DNA from: Ptiloglossa arizonensis
Lineage: Eukaryota; Arthropoda; Insecta; Hymenoptera; Colletidae
Direction: 5' to 3'
Assembly (NCBI RefSeq): GCF_051014685.1
Contig: NW_027478592.1
Location: forward strand, 248,001-312,000
Length of the DNA: 64,000 nucleotides
Translations under genes and position numbers: made by a program
Shown: in pieces, positions 1 through 12,552 of the stretch
How positions within the stretch are numbered: the stretch's first letter is position 1
Layout of the letters: each line of letters starts with the position of its first letter
The notes under the pieces: generated by a model
The model's database searches: none
What the model was told of the DNA's origin: nothing
What the model saw: only the letters and a program-made list of their open reading frames with translations

Positions 1-1943
1 AATCAAAATTTTCGCAAGTCTGATACTCGACACCAATAACTGGAATGGCCTAGGGGAAAAGTACAAACACCATTGGAATCGGGCGAGTTTCTGCTTTCAG
101 ATGCAACAGGAATTTCTCGAGTTCGTCAGTCCGTTCGCGAGATATGGGAGTTTGAAGTTAAGGAATGCTTGAGAAACCATCAAAATTTTCGCAAGTCTGA
201 TACTCGAAACCAATAACTGGAATGGCCTAGGGGAAAAGTACACACACCATTGGAATCGGGCGAGTTTCTACTTTCAGATGCAACAGGAATCTCTCGAGTT
301 CGTCAATCGGTTCGCGAGATATGGGAGTTTGAAGTTAAGAGATGGTTGAGAAACAATCAAAATTTTCGCAAGCCTGAAACTCGAAACCAATAACTGCTAT
401 GGCCTATGGGAAAAATACACATACCGTTGTAATCGAGAGAGTTTCTACTCTCAGATGGAACAGAAATTTTTCCGATTCGTCAATCCGTTGGCGAAATATC
501 GGAGTTTGGAGTTAAGGAATGGTTGAGAAACTATCAAAATTTTCGCAAGTCTGCTACTCGAAACCAATAACTGGAATGGCCTAGGGGAAAAGTACACACA
601 CCATTGGAATCGGGCGAGTTTCTACTTTCAGATGCAACAGGAATTTCTCGAGTTCGTCAATCGGTTCGCGAGATATGGGAGTCTGAAGTTGAGGAATGGT
701 TGAGAAACCATCAAAATTTTCGCAAGTCTGATACTCGAAACCAATAACTACTATTGCCTAGGGCAAAAATACACATACCGTTGTAGTCGGTCGAGATTCT
801 GCTTTCAGATGCAACAGGAATTTCTCGAGTTTGTCAATCTGTTCGCGCGATATGGGAGTTTAAAGATAAGGAATGCTTGAGAAACCATCAAAATTTTCGC
901 TGGTCTGATACTCGAAACAAATAACTACAAAGGCCTAGGGGGAAAATACACATACCCTTTTAATCGGGCGAGGTTCTGCTTTCAAATGCAACAGGAATTT
1001 CTCGAGTTCGTCAATCCGTTCGCGAGATGTGGGAGTTTGAAGTTAAGGAATGGTAGAGAAACCATCAAAATTTTCGCGAGACTGATACTCGAAACCAATA
1101 ACTGGAATGGGGGTCAAAGTACACACACCATTGGATTCGGGCGAGTATCTACTTTCAGATGCAAAAGGAATTTCTCGAATTTGTCAATCGGTTCGGGAGA
1201 TATGGGAGTTAGGATTTAAGAGATGGTTGAGAAACCATCAAAATTTTCGCAATTCTGATGCTAGAAACGAATAACTGCAATGGCCTAGGGGAAAAGAACA
1301 CACACCATTGTAATCGGGCGAGTTTCTACTTTCAGATGCAACAGGAAATTCTCGAGTTCGTCAATCGGTTCGCGAGATATGGGAGTTAGGAGTTAAGGAA
1401 TGGTTGAGAAACCATCAAAATTTTCGCTGGTCTGATACTCGAAACCAGTAACTGGAATGGCCTAGGGGAAATGTACACACACCAATGTAATCGGGCGAGT
1501 TTCTACTTTCAGATGCAGCAGGAATTTCTCGAGTTCGTCAATCGTTTCGCGAGATATATGAGTTTGAACTTAAGAGATGGTTGAGAAACAATCAAAATTT
1601 TCGCAAGTCTGATAATCCACACCAATAACTGGAATGGCCTAGGGGAAAAGTACACACAACATTGTAATCGGGCGAGTTTCTACTTTCAGATGCAGCAGGA
1701 ATTTCTCGAGTTCGCCAATCTGTTCGCGTGATATGGGAGTTTGAAGTTAAGGAATGGTTGAGAAACCATCAAAATTTTCGCTGGTCTGATACTCGATACC
1801 AGTAACTGGAATGGCCTAGGGGAAATGTACACACACCAATGTAATCGGGCGAGTTTCTACTTTCAGATGCAGCAGGAATTTTTCGAGTTCGTCAATCGGT
1901 TCGCGAGATATATGAGTTTGAAGTTAAGAGATGGTTGAGAAAC
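1..1943 (+). repeat. Irregular HOR, copy 1 (11 monomers)
   Basis: This is the first of four related blocks that start with a monomer carrying ctgatactcgacacc and tacaaacaccattgg. The diagnostic order near the end of each block is: a monomer with gttcgcgagatgtggg (here near 1018), one with ggattcgggcgagtatc, one with gcaattctgatgctag, one with ataatccacacc, then one with gatactcgatacc. This copy lacks the monomer with ttgcatcagg that copies 2 and 3 carry. Its left end is set by the window edge, so it may start earlier. Confidence 0.75.
696..711. other. Example of conserved dyad in the monomer (6-bp arms, GAGA loop)
   Basis: The bases atggtt-gaga-aaccat form a perfect inverted repeat with 6-bp arms and a 4-nt spacer; in single strands the GAGA loop is of GNRA type. 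It lies next to the self-complementary aaaatttt block. The same dyad is present in a large share of monomers; frequent variants are atgcttgagaaaccat (one arm base broken), atgcatgagaaaccat (which instead creates the palindrome atgcat), and atggttgagaaatcat (a G-T pair if RNA). Such dyads are reported in centromeric satellites, but no function can be read from sequence alone. Confidence 0.75.
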
Positions 1944-3356
1944 AATCAAAATTTTCGCAAGTCTGATACTTGACACCAATAACTGGAATGGCCTAGGGGA
2001 AAAGTACAAACACCATTGGAATCGGGCGAGTTTCTGCTTTCAGATGCAACAGGAATTTCTCGAGTTCGTCAGTCCGTTCGCGAGATATGGGAGTTTGAAG
2101 TTAAGGAATGCTTGAGAAACCATCAAAATTTTCGCTGGTCTGATACTCGAAACGAATAACTGGAATGGCCTAGGGGAAAAGTACACACACCGTTGTAATG
2201 GGGCGAGTTTCTGCTTTCAGTTGCATCAGGAATTTCTCGAGTTCGTCAATCCGTTCGCGAGATATGGGAGTTTGAAGTTAAGGAATGGTTGAGAAACCAT
2301 CAAAATTTTCGCTGGTCTGATACTCGAAACAAATAACTACAAAGGCCTAGGGGGAAAATACACATACCCTTTTAATCGGGCGAGGTTCTGCTTTCAAATG
2401 CAACAGGAATTTCTCGAGTTCGTCAATCCGTTCGCGAGATGTGGGAGTTTGAAGTTAAGGAATGGTTGAGAAACCATCAAAATTTTCGCGAGACTGATAC
2501 TCGAAACCAATAACTGGAACGGGGGGAAAAGTACACACACCATTGGATTCGGGCGAGTATCTACTTTCAGATGCAACAGGAATTTCTTGAATTTGTCAAT
2601 CGGTTCGGGAGATATGGGAGTTAGGATTTAAGAGATGGTTGAGAAACCATCAAAATTTTCGCAATTCTGATGCTAGAAACGAATAACTGCAATGGCCTAG
2701 GGAAAAAGAACACACACCATTGTAATCGGGCGAGTTTCTACTTTCAGATGCAACAGGAAATTCTCGTAGTTCGTCAATCGGTTCGCGAGATATGGGAGTT
2801 AGGAGTTAAGGAATGATTGAGAAACCATCATAATTTTCGCTGGTCTGATACTCGAAACCAGTAACTGGAATGGCCTAGGGGAAATGTACACACACCAATG
2901 TAATCGGGCGAGTTTCTACTTTCAGATGCAGCAGGAATTTCTCGAGTTCGTCAATCGTTTCGCGAGATATATGAGTTTGAAGTTAAGAGATGGTTGAGAA
3001 ACAATCAAAATTTTCGCAAGTCTGATAATCCACACCAATAACTGGAATGGCCTAGGGGAAAAGTACACACAACATTGTAATCGGGCGAGTTTCTACTTTC
3101 AGATGCAGCAGGAATTTCTCGAGTTCGCCAATCTGTTCGCGTGATATGGGAGTTTGAAGTTAAGGAATGGTTGAGAAACCGTCAAAATTTTCGCTGGTCT
3201 GATACTCGATACCAGTAACTGGAATGGCCTAGGGGAAATGTACACACACCAATGTAATCGGGCGAGTTTCTACTTTCAGATGCAGCAGGAATTTTTCGAG
3301 TTCGTCAATCGGTTCGCGAGATATATGAGTTTGAAGTTAAGAGATGGTTGAGAAAC
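1944..3356 (+). repeat. Irregular HOR, copy 2 (8 monomers, 1413 bp)
   Basis: It begins at the next monomer with the gacacc/tacaaacacc signature (here ctgatacttgacacc). It carries the ttgcatcagg monomer near 2221, the gatgtggg monomer near 2438, and the ataatccacacc monomer near 3024. Relative to copy 3 it lacks two monomers, which accounts for the 353-bp difference in length. A single-base insertion (ttctcgtagttcg, near 2766) is private to this copy. Confidence 0.75.
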
Positions 3357-5122
3357 AATCAAAATTTTCGCAAGTCTGATACTCGACACCAATAACTGGA
3401 ATGGCCTAGGGGAAAAGTACAAACACCATTGGAATCGGGCGAGTTTCTGCTTTCAGATGCAACAGGAATTTCTCGAGTTCGTCAGTCCGTTCGCGAGATA
3501 TGGGAGTTTGAAGTTAAGGAATGCTTGAGAAACCATCAAAATTTTCGCAAGTCTGATACTCGAAACCAATAACTGGAATGGCCTAGGGGAAAAGTACACA
3601 CACCATTGGAATCGGGCGAGTTTCTACTTTCAGATGCAACAGGAATCTCTCGAGTTCGTCAATCGTTTCGCGAGATATGGGAGTTTGAAGTTAAGAGATG
3701 GTTGAGAAACAATCAAAATTTTCGCAAGCCTGAAACTCGAAACCAATAACTGCTATGGCCTATGGGAAAAATACACATACCGTTGTAATCGAGAGAGTTT
3801 CTACTCTCAGATGGAACAGAAATTTTTCCGATTCGTCAATCCGTTGGCGAGATATGGGAGTTTGAAGTTAAGGAATGCTTGAGAAACCATCAAAATTTTC
3901 GCTGGTCTGATACTCGAAACGAATAACTGGAATGGCCTAGGGGAAAAGTACACACACCGTTGTAATGGGGCGAGTTTCTGCTTTCAGTTGCATCAGGAAT
4001 TTCTCGAGTTCGTCAATCCGTTCGCGAGATATGGGAGTTTGAAGTTAAGGAATGGTTGAGAAACCATCAAAATTTTCGCTGGTCTGATACTCGAAACAAA
4101 TAACTACAAAGGCCTAGGGGGAAAATACACATACCCTTTTAATCGGGCGAGGTTCTGCTTTCAAATGCAACAGGAATTTCTCGAGTTCGTCAATCCGTTC
4201 GCGAGATGTGGGAGTTTGAAGTTAAGGAATGGTTGAGAAACCATCAAAATTTTCGCGAGACTGATACTCGAAACCAATAACTGGAACGGGGGGAAAAGTA
4301 CACACACCATTGGATTCGGGCGAGTATCTACTTTCAGATGCAACAGGAATTTCTTGAATTTGTCAATCGGTTCGGGAGATATGGGAGTTAGGATTTAAGA
4401 GATGGTTGAGAAACCATCAAAATTTTCGCAATTCTGATGCTAGAAACGAATAACTGCAATGGCCTAGGGAAAAAGAACACACACCATTGTAATCGGGCGA
4501 GTTTCTACTTTCAGATGCAACAGGAAATTCTCGAGTTCGTCAATCGGTTCGCGAGATATGGGAGTTAGGAGTTAAGGAATGGTTGAGAAACCATCAAAAT
4601 TTTCGCTGGTCTGATACTCGAAACCAGTAACTGGAATGGCCTAGGGGAAATGTACACACACCAATGTAATCGGGCGAGTTTCTACTTTCAGATGCAGCAG
4701 GAATTTCTCGAGTTCGTCAATCGTTTCGCGAGATATATGAGTTTGAAGTTAAGAGATGGTTGAGAAACAATCAAAATTTTCGCAAGTCTGATAATCCACA
4801 CCAATAACTGGAATGGCCTAGGGGAAAAGTACACACAACATTGTAATCGGGCGAGTTTCTACTTTCAGATGCAGCAGGAATTTCTCGAGTTCGCCAATCT
4901 GTTCGCGTGATATGGGAGTTTGAAGTTAAGGAATGGTTGAGAAACCGTCAAAATTTTCGCTGGTCTGATACTCGATACCAGTAACTGGAATGGCCTAGGG
5001 GAAATGTACACACACCAATGTAATCGGGCGAGTTTCTACTTTCAGATGCAGCAGGAATTTTTCGAGTTCGTCAATCGGTTCGCGAGATATATGAGTTTGA
5101 AGTTAAGAGATGGTTGAGAAAC
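3357..5122 (+). repeat. Irregular HOR, copy 3 (10 monomers, 1766 bp)
   Basis: It has the same monomer order as copy 2, plus two monomers near the start (one with gcaagcctgaaactcg and ctctcagatggaac near 3727-3813). From the ttgcatcagg monomer to the end it is nearly base-for-base the same as copy 2 at an offset of 1767 bp. The inserted pair also occurs in copies 1 and 4, so loss in copy 2 is as likely as gain here. Confidence 0.75.
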
Positions 5123-7012
5123 AATCAAAATTTTCGCAAGTCTGATACTCGACACCAATAACTGGAATGGCCTAGGGGAAAAGTACAAACACCATTGGAA
5201 TCGGGCGAGTTTCTGCTTTCAGATGCAACAGGAATTTCTCGAGTTCGTCAGTCCGTTCGCGAGATATGGGAGTTTGAAGTTAAGGAATGCTTGAGAAACC
5301 ATCAAAATTTTCGCAAGTCTGATACTCGAAACCAATAACTGGAATGGCCTAGGGGAAAAGTACACACACCATTGGAATCGGGCGAGTTTCTACTTTCAGA
5401 TGCAACAGGAATCTCTCGAGTTCGTCAATCGGTTCGCGAGATATGGGAGTTTGAAGTTAAGAGATGGTTGAGAAACAATCAAAATTTTCGCAAGCCTGAA
5501 ACTCGAAACCAATAACTGCTATGGCCTATGGGAAAAATACACATACCGTTGTAATCGAGAGAGTTTCTACTCTCAGATGGAACAGAAATTTTTCCGATTC
5601 GTCAATCCGTTGGCGAAATATCGGAGTTTGGAGTTAAGGAATGGTTGAGAAACTATCAAAATTTTCGCAAGTCTGCTACTCGAAACCAATAACTGGAATG
5701 GCCTAGGGGAAAAGTACACACACCATTGGAATCGGGCGAGTTTCTACTTTCAGATGCAACAGGAATTTCTCGAGTTCGTCAATCGGTTCGCGAGATATGG
5801 GAGTCTGAAGTTAAGGAATGGTTGAGAAACCATCAAAATTTTCGCAAGTCTGATACTCGAAACCAATAACTACTATTGCCTAGGGCAAAAATACACATAC
5901 CGTTGTAGTCGGTCGAGATTCTGCTTTCAGATGCAACAGGAATTTCTCGAGTTTGTCAATCTGTTCGCGCGATATGGGAGTTTAAAGATAAGGAATGCTT
6001 GAGAAACCATCAAAATTTTCGCTGGTCTGATACTCGAAACCAATCACTACTATGGCTTAGGGGAAAAATACACATACCGTTGTGATCGGGAGAGTTTCTA
6101 CGCTCAGATGCAACAGAAATTTTTCCGATACGTCAATCCGTTCGCGAAATATCGGAGTTTGGAGTTAAGGAATGGTTGAGAATCCATCAAAATTTTCGCA
6201 AGTTTGATAATCGAAACCAATAACTACTATTGCCTAGTGCAAAAATACACATACCGTTGTAATCGGTCGAGTTTCTGCTTTCTGATGCAACAGGAATTTC
6301 TCGAGTTCGTCAATCTGTTCGCGAGATATGGGAGTTTGAAGATAAGGAATGCTTGAGAAACCATCAAAATTTTCGCTGGTCTGATACTCGAAACGAATAA
6401 CTGGAATGGCCTAGGGGAAAAGTACACACACCGTTGTAATGGGGCGAGTTTCTGCTTTCAGATGCATCAGGAATTTCTCGAGTTCGTCAATCCGTTCGCG
6501 AGATATGGGAGTTTGAAGTTAAGGAATGGTTGAGAAACCATCAAAATTTTCGCTGGTCTGATACTCGAAACAAATAACTACAAAGGCCTAGGGGGAAAAT
6601 ACACATACCCTTTTAATCGGGCGAGGTTCTGCTTTCAAATGCAACAGGAATTTCTCGAGTTCGTCAATCCGTTCGCGAGATGTGGGAGTTTGAAGTTAAG
6701 GAATGGTTGAGAAACCATCAAAATTTTCGCAAGACTGATACTCGAAACCAATAACTGGAATGGGGGGAAAAGTACACAGACCATTGGATTCGGGCGAGTA
6801 TCTACTTTCAGATGCAACAGGAATTTCTCGAATTTGTCAATCGGTTCGGGAGATATGGGAGTTAGGATTTAAGAGATGGTTGAGAAACCATCAAAATTTT
6901 CGCAATTCTGATGCTAGAAACGAATAACTGCAATGGCCTAGGGGAAAAGAACACACACCATTGTAATCGGGCGAGTTTCTACTTTCAGATGCAACAGGAA
7001 ATTCTCGAGTTC
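5123..7012 (+). repeat. Irregular HOR, copy 4, extended and cut short
   Basis: It opens like copy 3 but has four further monomers between the gcaagcctgaaactcg monomer and the gcatcagg monomer (5655-6365), two of them with actattgcctag. The gatgtggg marker falls near 6679. After the gcaattctgatgctag monomer near 6902 the usual order breaks around 7013, where the sequence jumps to a monomer like that at the block start. The break marks the right edge of this HOR family. Confidence 0.65.
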
Positions 7013-7798
7013 GTCAGCCCGTTCGCGAGATATGGGAGTTTGAAGTTAAGGAATGCTTGAGAAACCATCAAAATTTTCGCAAGTCTGATACTCGAGACCA
7101 ATAACTACTATTGCCTAGGGCAAAAATACACATACCGTTGTAGTCGGTCGAGATTCTGCTTTCAGATGCAACAGGAATTTCTCGAGTTTGTCAATCTGTT
7201 CGCGCGATATGGGAGTTTAAAGATAAGGAATGCTTGAGAAACCATCAAAATTTTCGCTGGTCTGATACTCGAACCCAATAACTACTATGGCCTAGAGCAA
7301 AAATACACATACCGTTGTAATCGGGAGAGTTTCTACTCTCAGATGCAACAGAAATTTTTCCGATTCGTCAATCCGTTGGCGAAATATCGGAGTTTGGAGT
7401 TAAGGAATGATTGAGAAACTATCAAAATTTTCGCAAGTCTGCTACTCGAAACCAAAAACTACAAGGGCCTACGGGAAAAGTACACATAGCATTGTAATCG
7501 GGCGAGTTTCTACTTTCAGATGCAGCAGGAATTTCTCCAGTTCGCAAACCGTTCGCGAGATATGGGAGTTTGAAGTTAAGGAATGGTTGAGAAACCATCA
7601 AAATTTTCGCTGGTCTGATACTCGAAACCAATAACTGGAATGGCCTAGGGGAAATGTACACACACCATCGTAATCGGGCGAGTTTCTACTTTCAGATGCA
7701 ACTGAAATTTTTCGAGTTCGTCAATCGGAACGCGAGATATGGGAGTCTGAAGTTAAGGAATGGTTGAGAAACCATCAAAATTTTCGCAAGTCTGATAC
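7013..7798 (+). repeat. Unordered 177-bp monomers between HOR domains
   Basis: Four to five monomers mix types from the preceding block (agattctgctttcag, ctctcagatgcaac) with private variants such as ccatcgtaatcggg near 7665 and caatcggaacgcgag near 7722. I see no longer repeat unit and no non-satellite sequence. Confidence 0.6.
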
Positions 7799-9195
7799 TC
7801 GAGACCAATAACTACTATTGCCTAGGGCAAAAATACACACACCATTGTAATCGGGCGAGTTTCTACTTTCAGATGCAACCGGAATTTCTCGAGTTCGTCA
7901 ATACGTTCGCGAGATATGGGAGTTTGAAGTTAAGGAATGGTTGAGAAACCATTAAAATTTTCGCAAGTCTGATACTCGAAACCAATAACTACAATTGCCT
8001 AGGGCAAAAATACACATACCGTTGTAATCGGGCGAGTTTCTGCTTTCAGATGCAGCAGGAATTTCTCGAGTTCGTCAATCTGTTCGCGAGATATGGGAGT
8101 TTGAAGTTAAGGAATGGTTGAGAAACCATCAAAATTTTCGCAAGTCTGATACTCGAAACCGATAACTACAATTGCCTAGGGCAAAAATACACATACCGTT
8201 TTAATCGGGCGATCTTCTACCTTCAGATGCAACAGGAATTTCTCGAGTCCGTCAATCCGTTCGCGAGATATGGGAGTTTGAAGTTAAGGAATGGTTGAGA
8301 AACTATCAAAATTTTAGTAAGTCTGATACTCGAAACCAATAACAACTATTGCCTAGGGCAAAAATACACATACCGTTGTAATCGGGCGAGTTTCTGCTTT
8401 CAGATGCAGCAGGAATTTCTCGAGTTCGTCAATCCGTTCGCGAGATATGGGAGTTTGAACTTAAGGAATGGTTGAGGAACCATCAAAATTTTTGCTGGTC
8501 TGATACTCGAAACGAATAACTGGAATGGCCTTGGGGGAAAGTACACACAACTCTGTAATCGGGCGATCTTCTACCTTCAGATGCAACAGGAATTTTTCGA
8601 GTTCGTCAATCCCTTAGCGAGATATGGGAGTTTGAAGTTAAGGAATGGTTGAGAAACTATCAAAATTTTAGTAAGTCTGATACTCGGAACCAATAACTAC
8701 TATTGCCTAGGGCAAAAATACACATACCGTTGTAATCGGGCGAGTTTCTGCTTTCAGATGCAGCAGGATTTTCTCGAGTTCGTCAATCCGTTCGCGAGAT
8801 ATGGGAGTTTGAAGTTAAGGAATGGTTGAGAAACCATCAAAATTTTCGCTAGTCTGATGCTCGAAACCAATAACTGCTATGGCCCGGGGCAAAAATACAC
8901 ATACCATTGTAATCGGGCGGGATTATGCTTTTAGATGCAACTGGAATTTCTCGAGTTGGTAATCCGTTCGCGAGATATGGGAGTTTGAAGTTAAGGAATG
9001 TTTGAGAAATCATCAAAATTTTCGCAAGTCTGATACTCGAAACCAATAACTACAATTGCCTAGGGCAAAAATACACATACCGTTGTAATCGGGCGAGTTT
9101 CTGCTTTCAGATGCAGCAGGAATTTCTCGAGTTCGTCAATCCGTTCGCGAGATATGGGAGTTTGAAGTTAAGGAATGGTTGAGAAACCATCAAAA
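7799..9195 (+). repeat. 1.4-kb module, first copy (8 monomers)
   Basis: It starts at ctgatactcgagacc and runs through monomers with acgttcgcgag, gggcgatcttctacc, attttagtaagtctg, and gggcgggattatgc. The same succession recurs at 17531-18921 and 22128-23517 with almost no substitutions. The three copies show that this module was present before the 4597-bp unit formed, because in the second copy it forms the right end of that unit. Confidence 0.8.
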
Positions 9196-11665
9196 TTTTC
9201 GCTGGTCTGATACTCGAAACCAATAACTGGAATGGCCTAGGGGAAAAGTACACATACCACTGTAATCGGCCGAGTTTCTGCTTCCAGAAGCAACTGGAAT
9301 ATCTCTAGCTCGTCAATCCGTTCGCGAGATATGGGAGTTTGAAGTTAAGGAATGGTGGAGAAACCATCAAAATTTTCGCAAGTCTGATACTCGAAACCAA
9401 TAACTTCTATGGCCTAGGGCAAAAATACAAATACCGTTGTAATCGGGCTAAATTATTCTTTCAGATGCAACTGGAATTTCTCGAGTTGATCATCCTTTCG
9501 CGAGATATGGGAGTTTGAAGTTAAGGAATGGATGAGAAACCATCAAAATTTTTGCTCGTCTGATACTCGAAACCAATAACTGGAATGGCCTAGGGGAAAA
9601 GAACACATACCACTGTAATCGGGCGAGTTTCTGCTTTCAGATGCAACTGGAATTTCTCTAGTTCGTCAATCCGTTCGCGAGATATGGGAGTTTGAATTTA
9701 AGGAATGGTTGAGGAACCATACCAATTTTCGGAAGTCTGATACTCGAAACCAATAACTACAATTGCCTAGGGCTAAAATACACATACCGTTGTAATCGGG
9801 CGAGTTTCTACTTTCAGATGCAACAGGAATTTCTCGAGTTCGTCAATCCGTTCGCGAGATATGGCAGTTTGAAGTTAAGGAATGGTTGAGAAACTATCAA
9901 AATTTTCGCTGGTCTGATACTCGAAACCAATAACTGGAATGGCCTAGGGGAAAAGTACACATACCACTGTAATCGGCCGAGTTTCTGCTTCCAGAAGCAA
10001 CTGGAATATCTCTAGCTCGTCAATCCGTTCGCGAGATATGGGAGTTTGAAGTTAAGGAATGGTGGGGAAACCATCAAAATTTTCGCAAGTCTGATACTCG
10101 AAACCAATAACTACAATTGCCTAGGGCAAAAATACACATACCGTTGTAATCGGGCGATCTTCTACCTTCAGATGCAACAGGAATTTCTCGAGTTCGTCAA
10201 TCCATTCGCGAGATATGGGAGTTTGAAGTTAAGGAATGGTTGAGAAACCATCAAAATTTTCGCAAGTCTGATACTCGAAACCAATAACTACTATGGCCTA
10301 AGGCAAAAATACACATACCATTGCAATCGGGCGAGATTATGCTTTTAGAGGCAACTGGAATTTCTCGAGTTGGTAATCCGTTCGCGAGATATGGGAGTTT
10401 GAAGTTAAGGAATTGTTGAGAAATCATCAAAAGTTTCGCAAGTCTGATACTCGAAACCAATAACTGCTATTGCCTAAGGCAAAAATACACATACCATTGT
10501 AATCGGGCGAGCTTCTACTTTCAGATGCAGCAGGAATTTCTCGAGTTCGTCAATCCGTTCGCGAGATTTGGGGGTTTGAAGTTAAGGAATGGTTGAGAAA
10601 CTATCAAAATTTTCGCTGGTCTGATACTCGAAACCAATAACTGGAATGGCCTAGGGGAAAAGTACACATACCACTGTAATCGGCCGAGTTTCTGCTTCCA
10701 GAAGCAACTGGAATTTCTCTAGCTCGTCAATCCGTTCGCGAGATATGGGAGTTTGAAGTTAAGGAATGGTGGAGAAACCATCAAAATTTTCGCAAGTCTG
10801 ATACTCGAAACCAATAACTACAATTGCCTAGGGCAAAAATACACATACCGTTGTAATCGGGCGATCTTCTACCTTCAGATGCAACAGGAATTTCTCGAGT
10901 TCGTCAATCCGTTCGCGAGATATGGGAGTTTGAAGTTAAGGAATGGTTGAGAAACCATCAAAATTTTCGCAAGTCTGATACTCGAAACCAATAACTACTA
11001 TGGCCTAGGGCAAAAATACACATACCGTTGTAATCGGGCGAGTTTCTGTTTTCAGATGCAACAGCAATTTCTCGAGTTCGTCAATCCGTTGGCGAGATAT
11101 GGGAGTTTGAAGTTAAGGAATGGTTGAGAAACCATCAAAATTTGCGCAAGTCTGATACTCGAAACAAATAACTACTATGGCCTATGGCACAAATACACAC
11201 ACCGTTGTAAACGGGCGAGTTTCTGTTTTCAGATGCAACAGCAATTCCCGAGTTCGTCAATCCGTTGGCGAGATATGGGAGTTTGAAGTTAAGGAATGGT
11301 TGAGAAACCATCAAAATTTTCGCAAGTCTGATACTCGAAACCAATAACTACTATGGCCTTGGGCAAAAATACACATACCGTTGTAATCGGGCGAGTTTCT
11401 GCTTTCAGATGCAACAGGAATTTCTCGAGTTCGTCAATCCGTTCGCGAGATATGGGAGTTTGAACGTTAAGGAATGGTTGAGAAACCATCAAAATTTGCG
11501 CAAGTCTGATACTCGAAACCAATAACTACTATGGCCTATGGCAAAAATACACATACCGTTGTAATCGGGCGAGTTTCTGTTTTCAGATGCAACAGCAATT
11601 TCTCGAGTTCGTCAATCCGTTCGCGAGATATGGGAGTTTGAAGTTAAGGAATGGTTGAGAAACCA
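9196..11665 (+). repeat. Mixed monomers with a 707-bp, 4-monomer duplication
   Basis: The sequence 9891-10300 repeats at 10598-11007 (offset 707): each copy holds a monomer with tcggccgagtttctgcttcc, then one with gcgatcttctacc. A further tcggccgag monomer is at 9267. Around 11141 and 11495 two monomers share the variant aaaatttgcgcaag. A one-base insertion (tgaacgttaagg, 11462-11473) is shared with 24199-24210 and ties this stretch to the second large copy. No gene or unique sequence was seen. Confidence 0.7.
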
Positions 11666-12552
11666 TCAAAATTTTCGCAAGTCTGATACTCGAAACCAAT
11701 AACTACTATGGCCTAGGGCAAAAATACACATACCGATGTAATCGGGCGAGTTTCTGCTTTCAGACGCAAGAGGAACTTCTCGAGTTCGTCAATCCGTTCG
11801 CGAGGTATGGGAGTTTGAATTTAAGGAATGGTTGAGAAACCATCAAAATTTTCGCAAGTCTGATACTGGAAACCCATAACTACTATGGCCTAGGACAAAA
11901 AAAAACACATACCGTTGTAATCGGGCGAGTTTCTGCTTTCAGATGCAACAGAAATTTCTCGGATTCGTCAATCCGTTCGCGGAATATCGGAGCTTGGATT
12001 TAAGAGATGGTTGAGAAACCGTCAAAATTTTCGCAATTCTGATGCTAGAAACGAATAACTGGAATGGCCTAGGGCAAAAATACACATACCTTTGTAAGCG
12101 GGCGAGTTTGTGCTTTCAGATGCAACAGGAATTTCTCGAGTTCGTCAATCCGTTTGCGAGATATGGGAGTTTGAAATTAAGGAATGGTTGAGAAAACATC
12201 AAAATTTTCGCAAGTCTGATACTCGAAACCAATAACTACAATGGCCTAGGGCAAAAATACACATACCGTTGTAATCGGGCGAGTTTCTGCTTTCAGATGC
12301 AACAGGAATTTCTCGAGTTCGTCAATCCGTTCGCGAAATATCGGTGTTTGGATTTAAGAGATGGTTGAGAAACCATCAAAATTTTCGCAAGTCTGATATT
12401 CGAAACCAATGACTACTATGGCCTAGGGCAAAAATACACATACCGTTGTAATCGGGCGAGTTTCTACTCTCAGATGCAAGAGGATTTTCTCCGATTCATC
12501 AATCCGTTCGCGAAATATGGCAGTTTGAAGTTAAGGAATGGTTGAGAAACCA
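11666..12552 (+). repeat. 7-mer HOR (1241 bp type), partial copy of 5 monomers
   Basis: It matches 12907-13793 at an offset of exactly 1241 bp, including the variants ccgatgtaatcggg, cagacgcaagaggaac, the A9 tract (11897-11905), and cctttgtaagcggg. It lacks the two opening monomers with cgttgtagtcgggc that a full unit has. One difference is tttgtgctttcag here against tttctgctttcag in the full copy. Confidence 0.85.

Noticed and set aside
8175..8185. RNA polymerase III promoter boxes in each monomer (tggcctagggg resembles box A)
   Set aside because: The box A match is short and could easily occur by chance; the best box B candidate (gttcgtcaatc) misses key bases. No tRNA- or 5S-like fold follows.
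11897..11905. Poly-A tract as the tail of a retroposon insertion
   Set aside because: It is only two bases longer than the normal A stretch at that monomer position, has no target-site duplication, and the monomer is intact around it.
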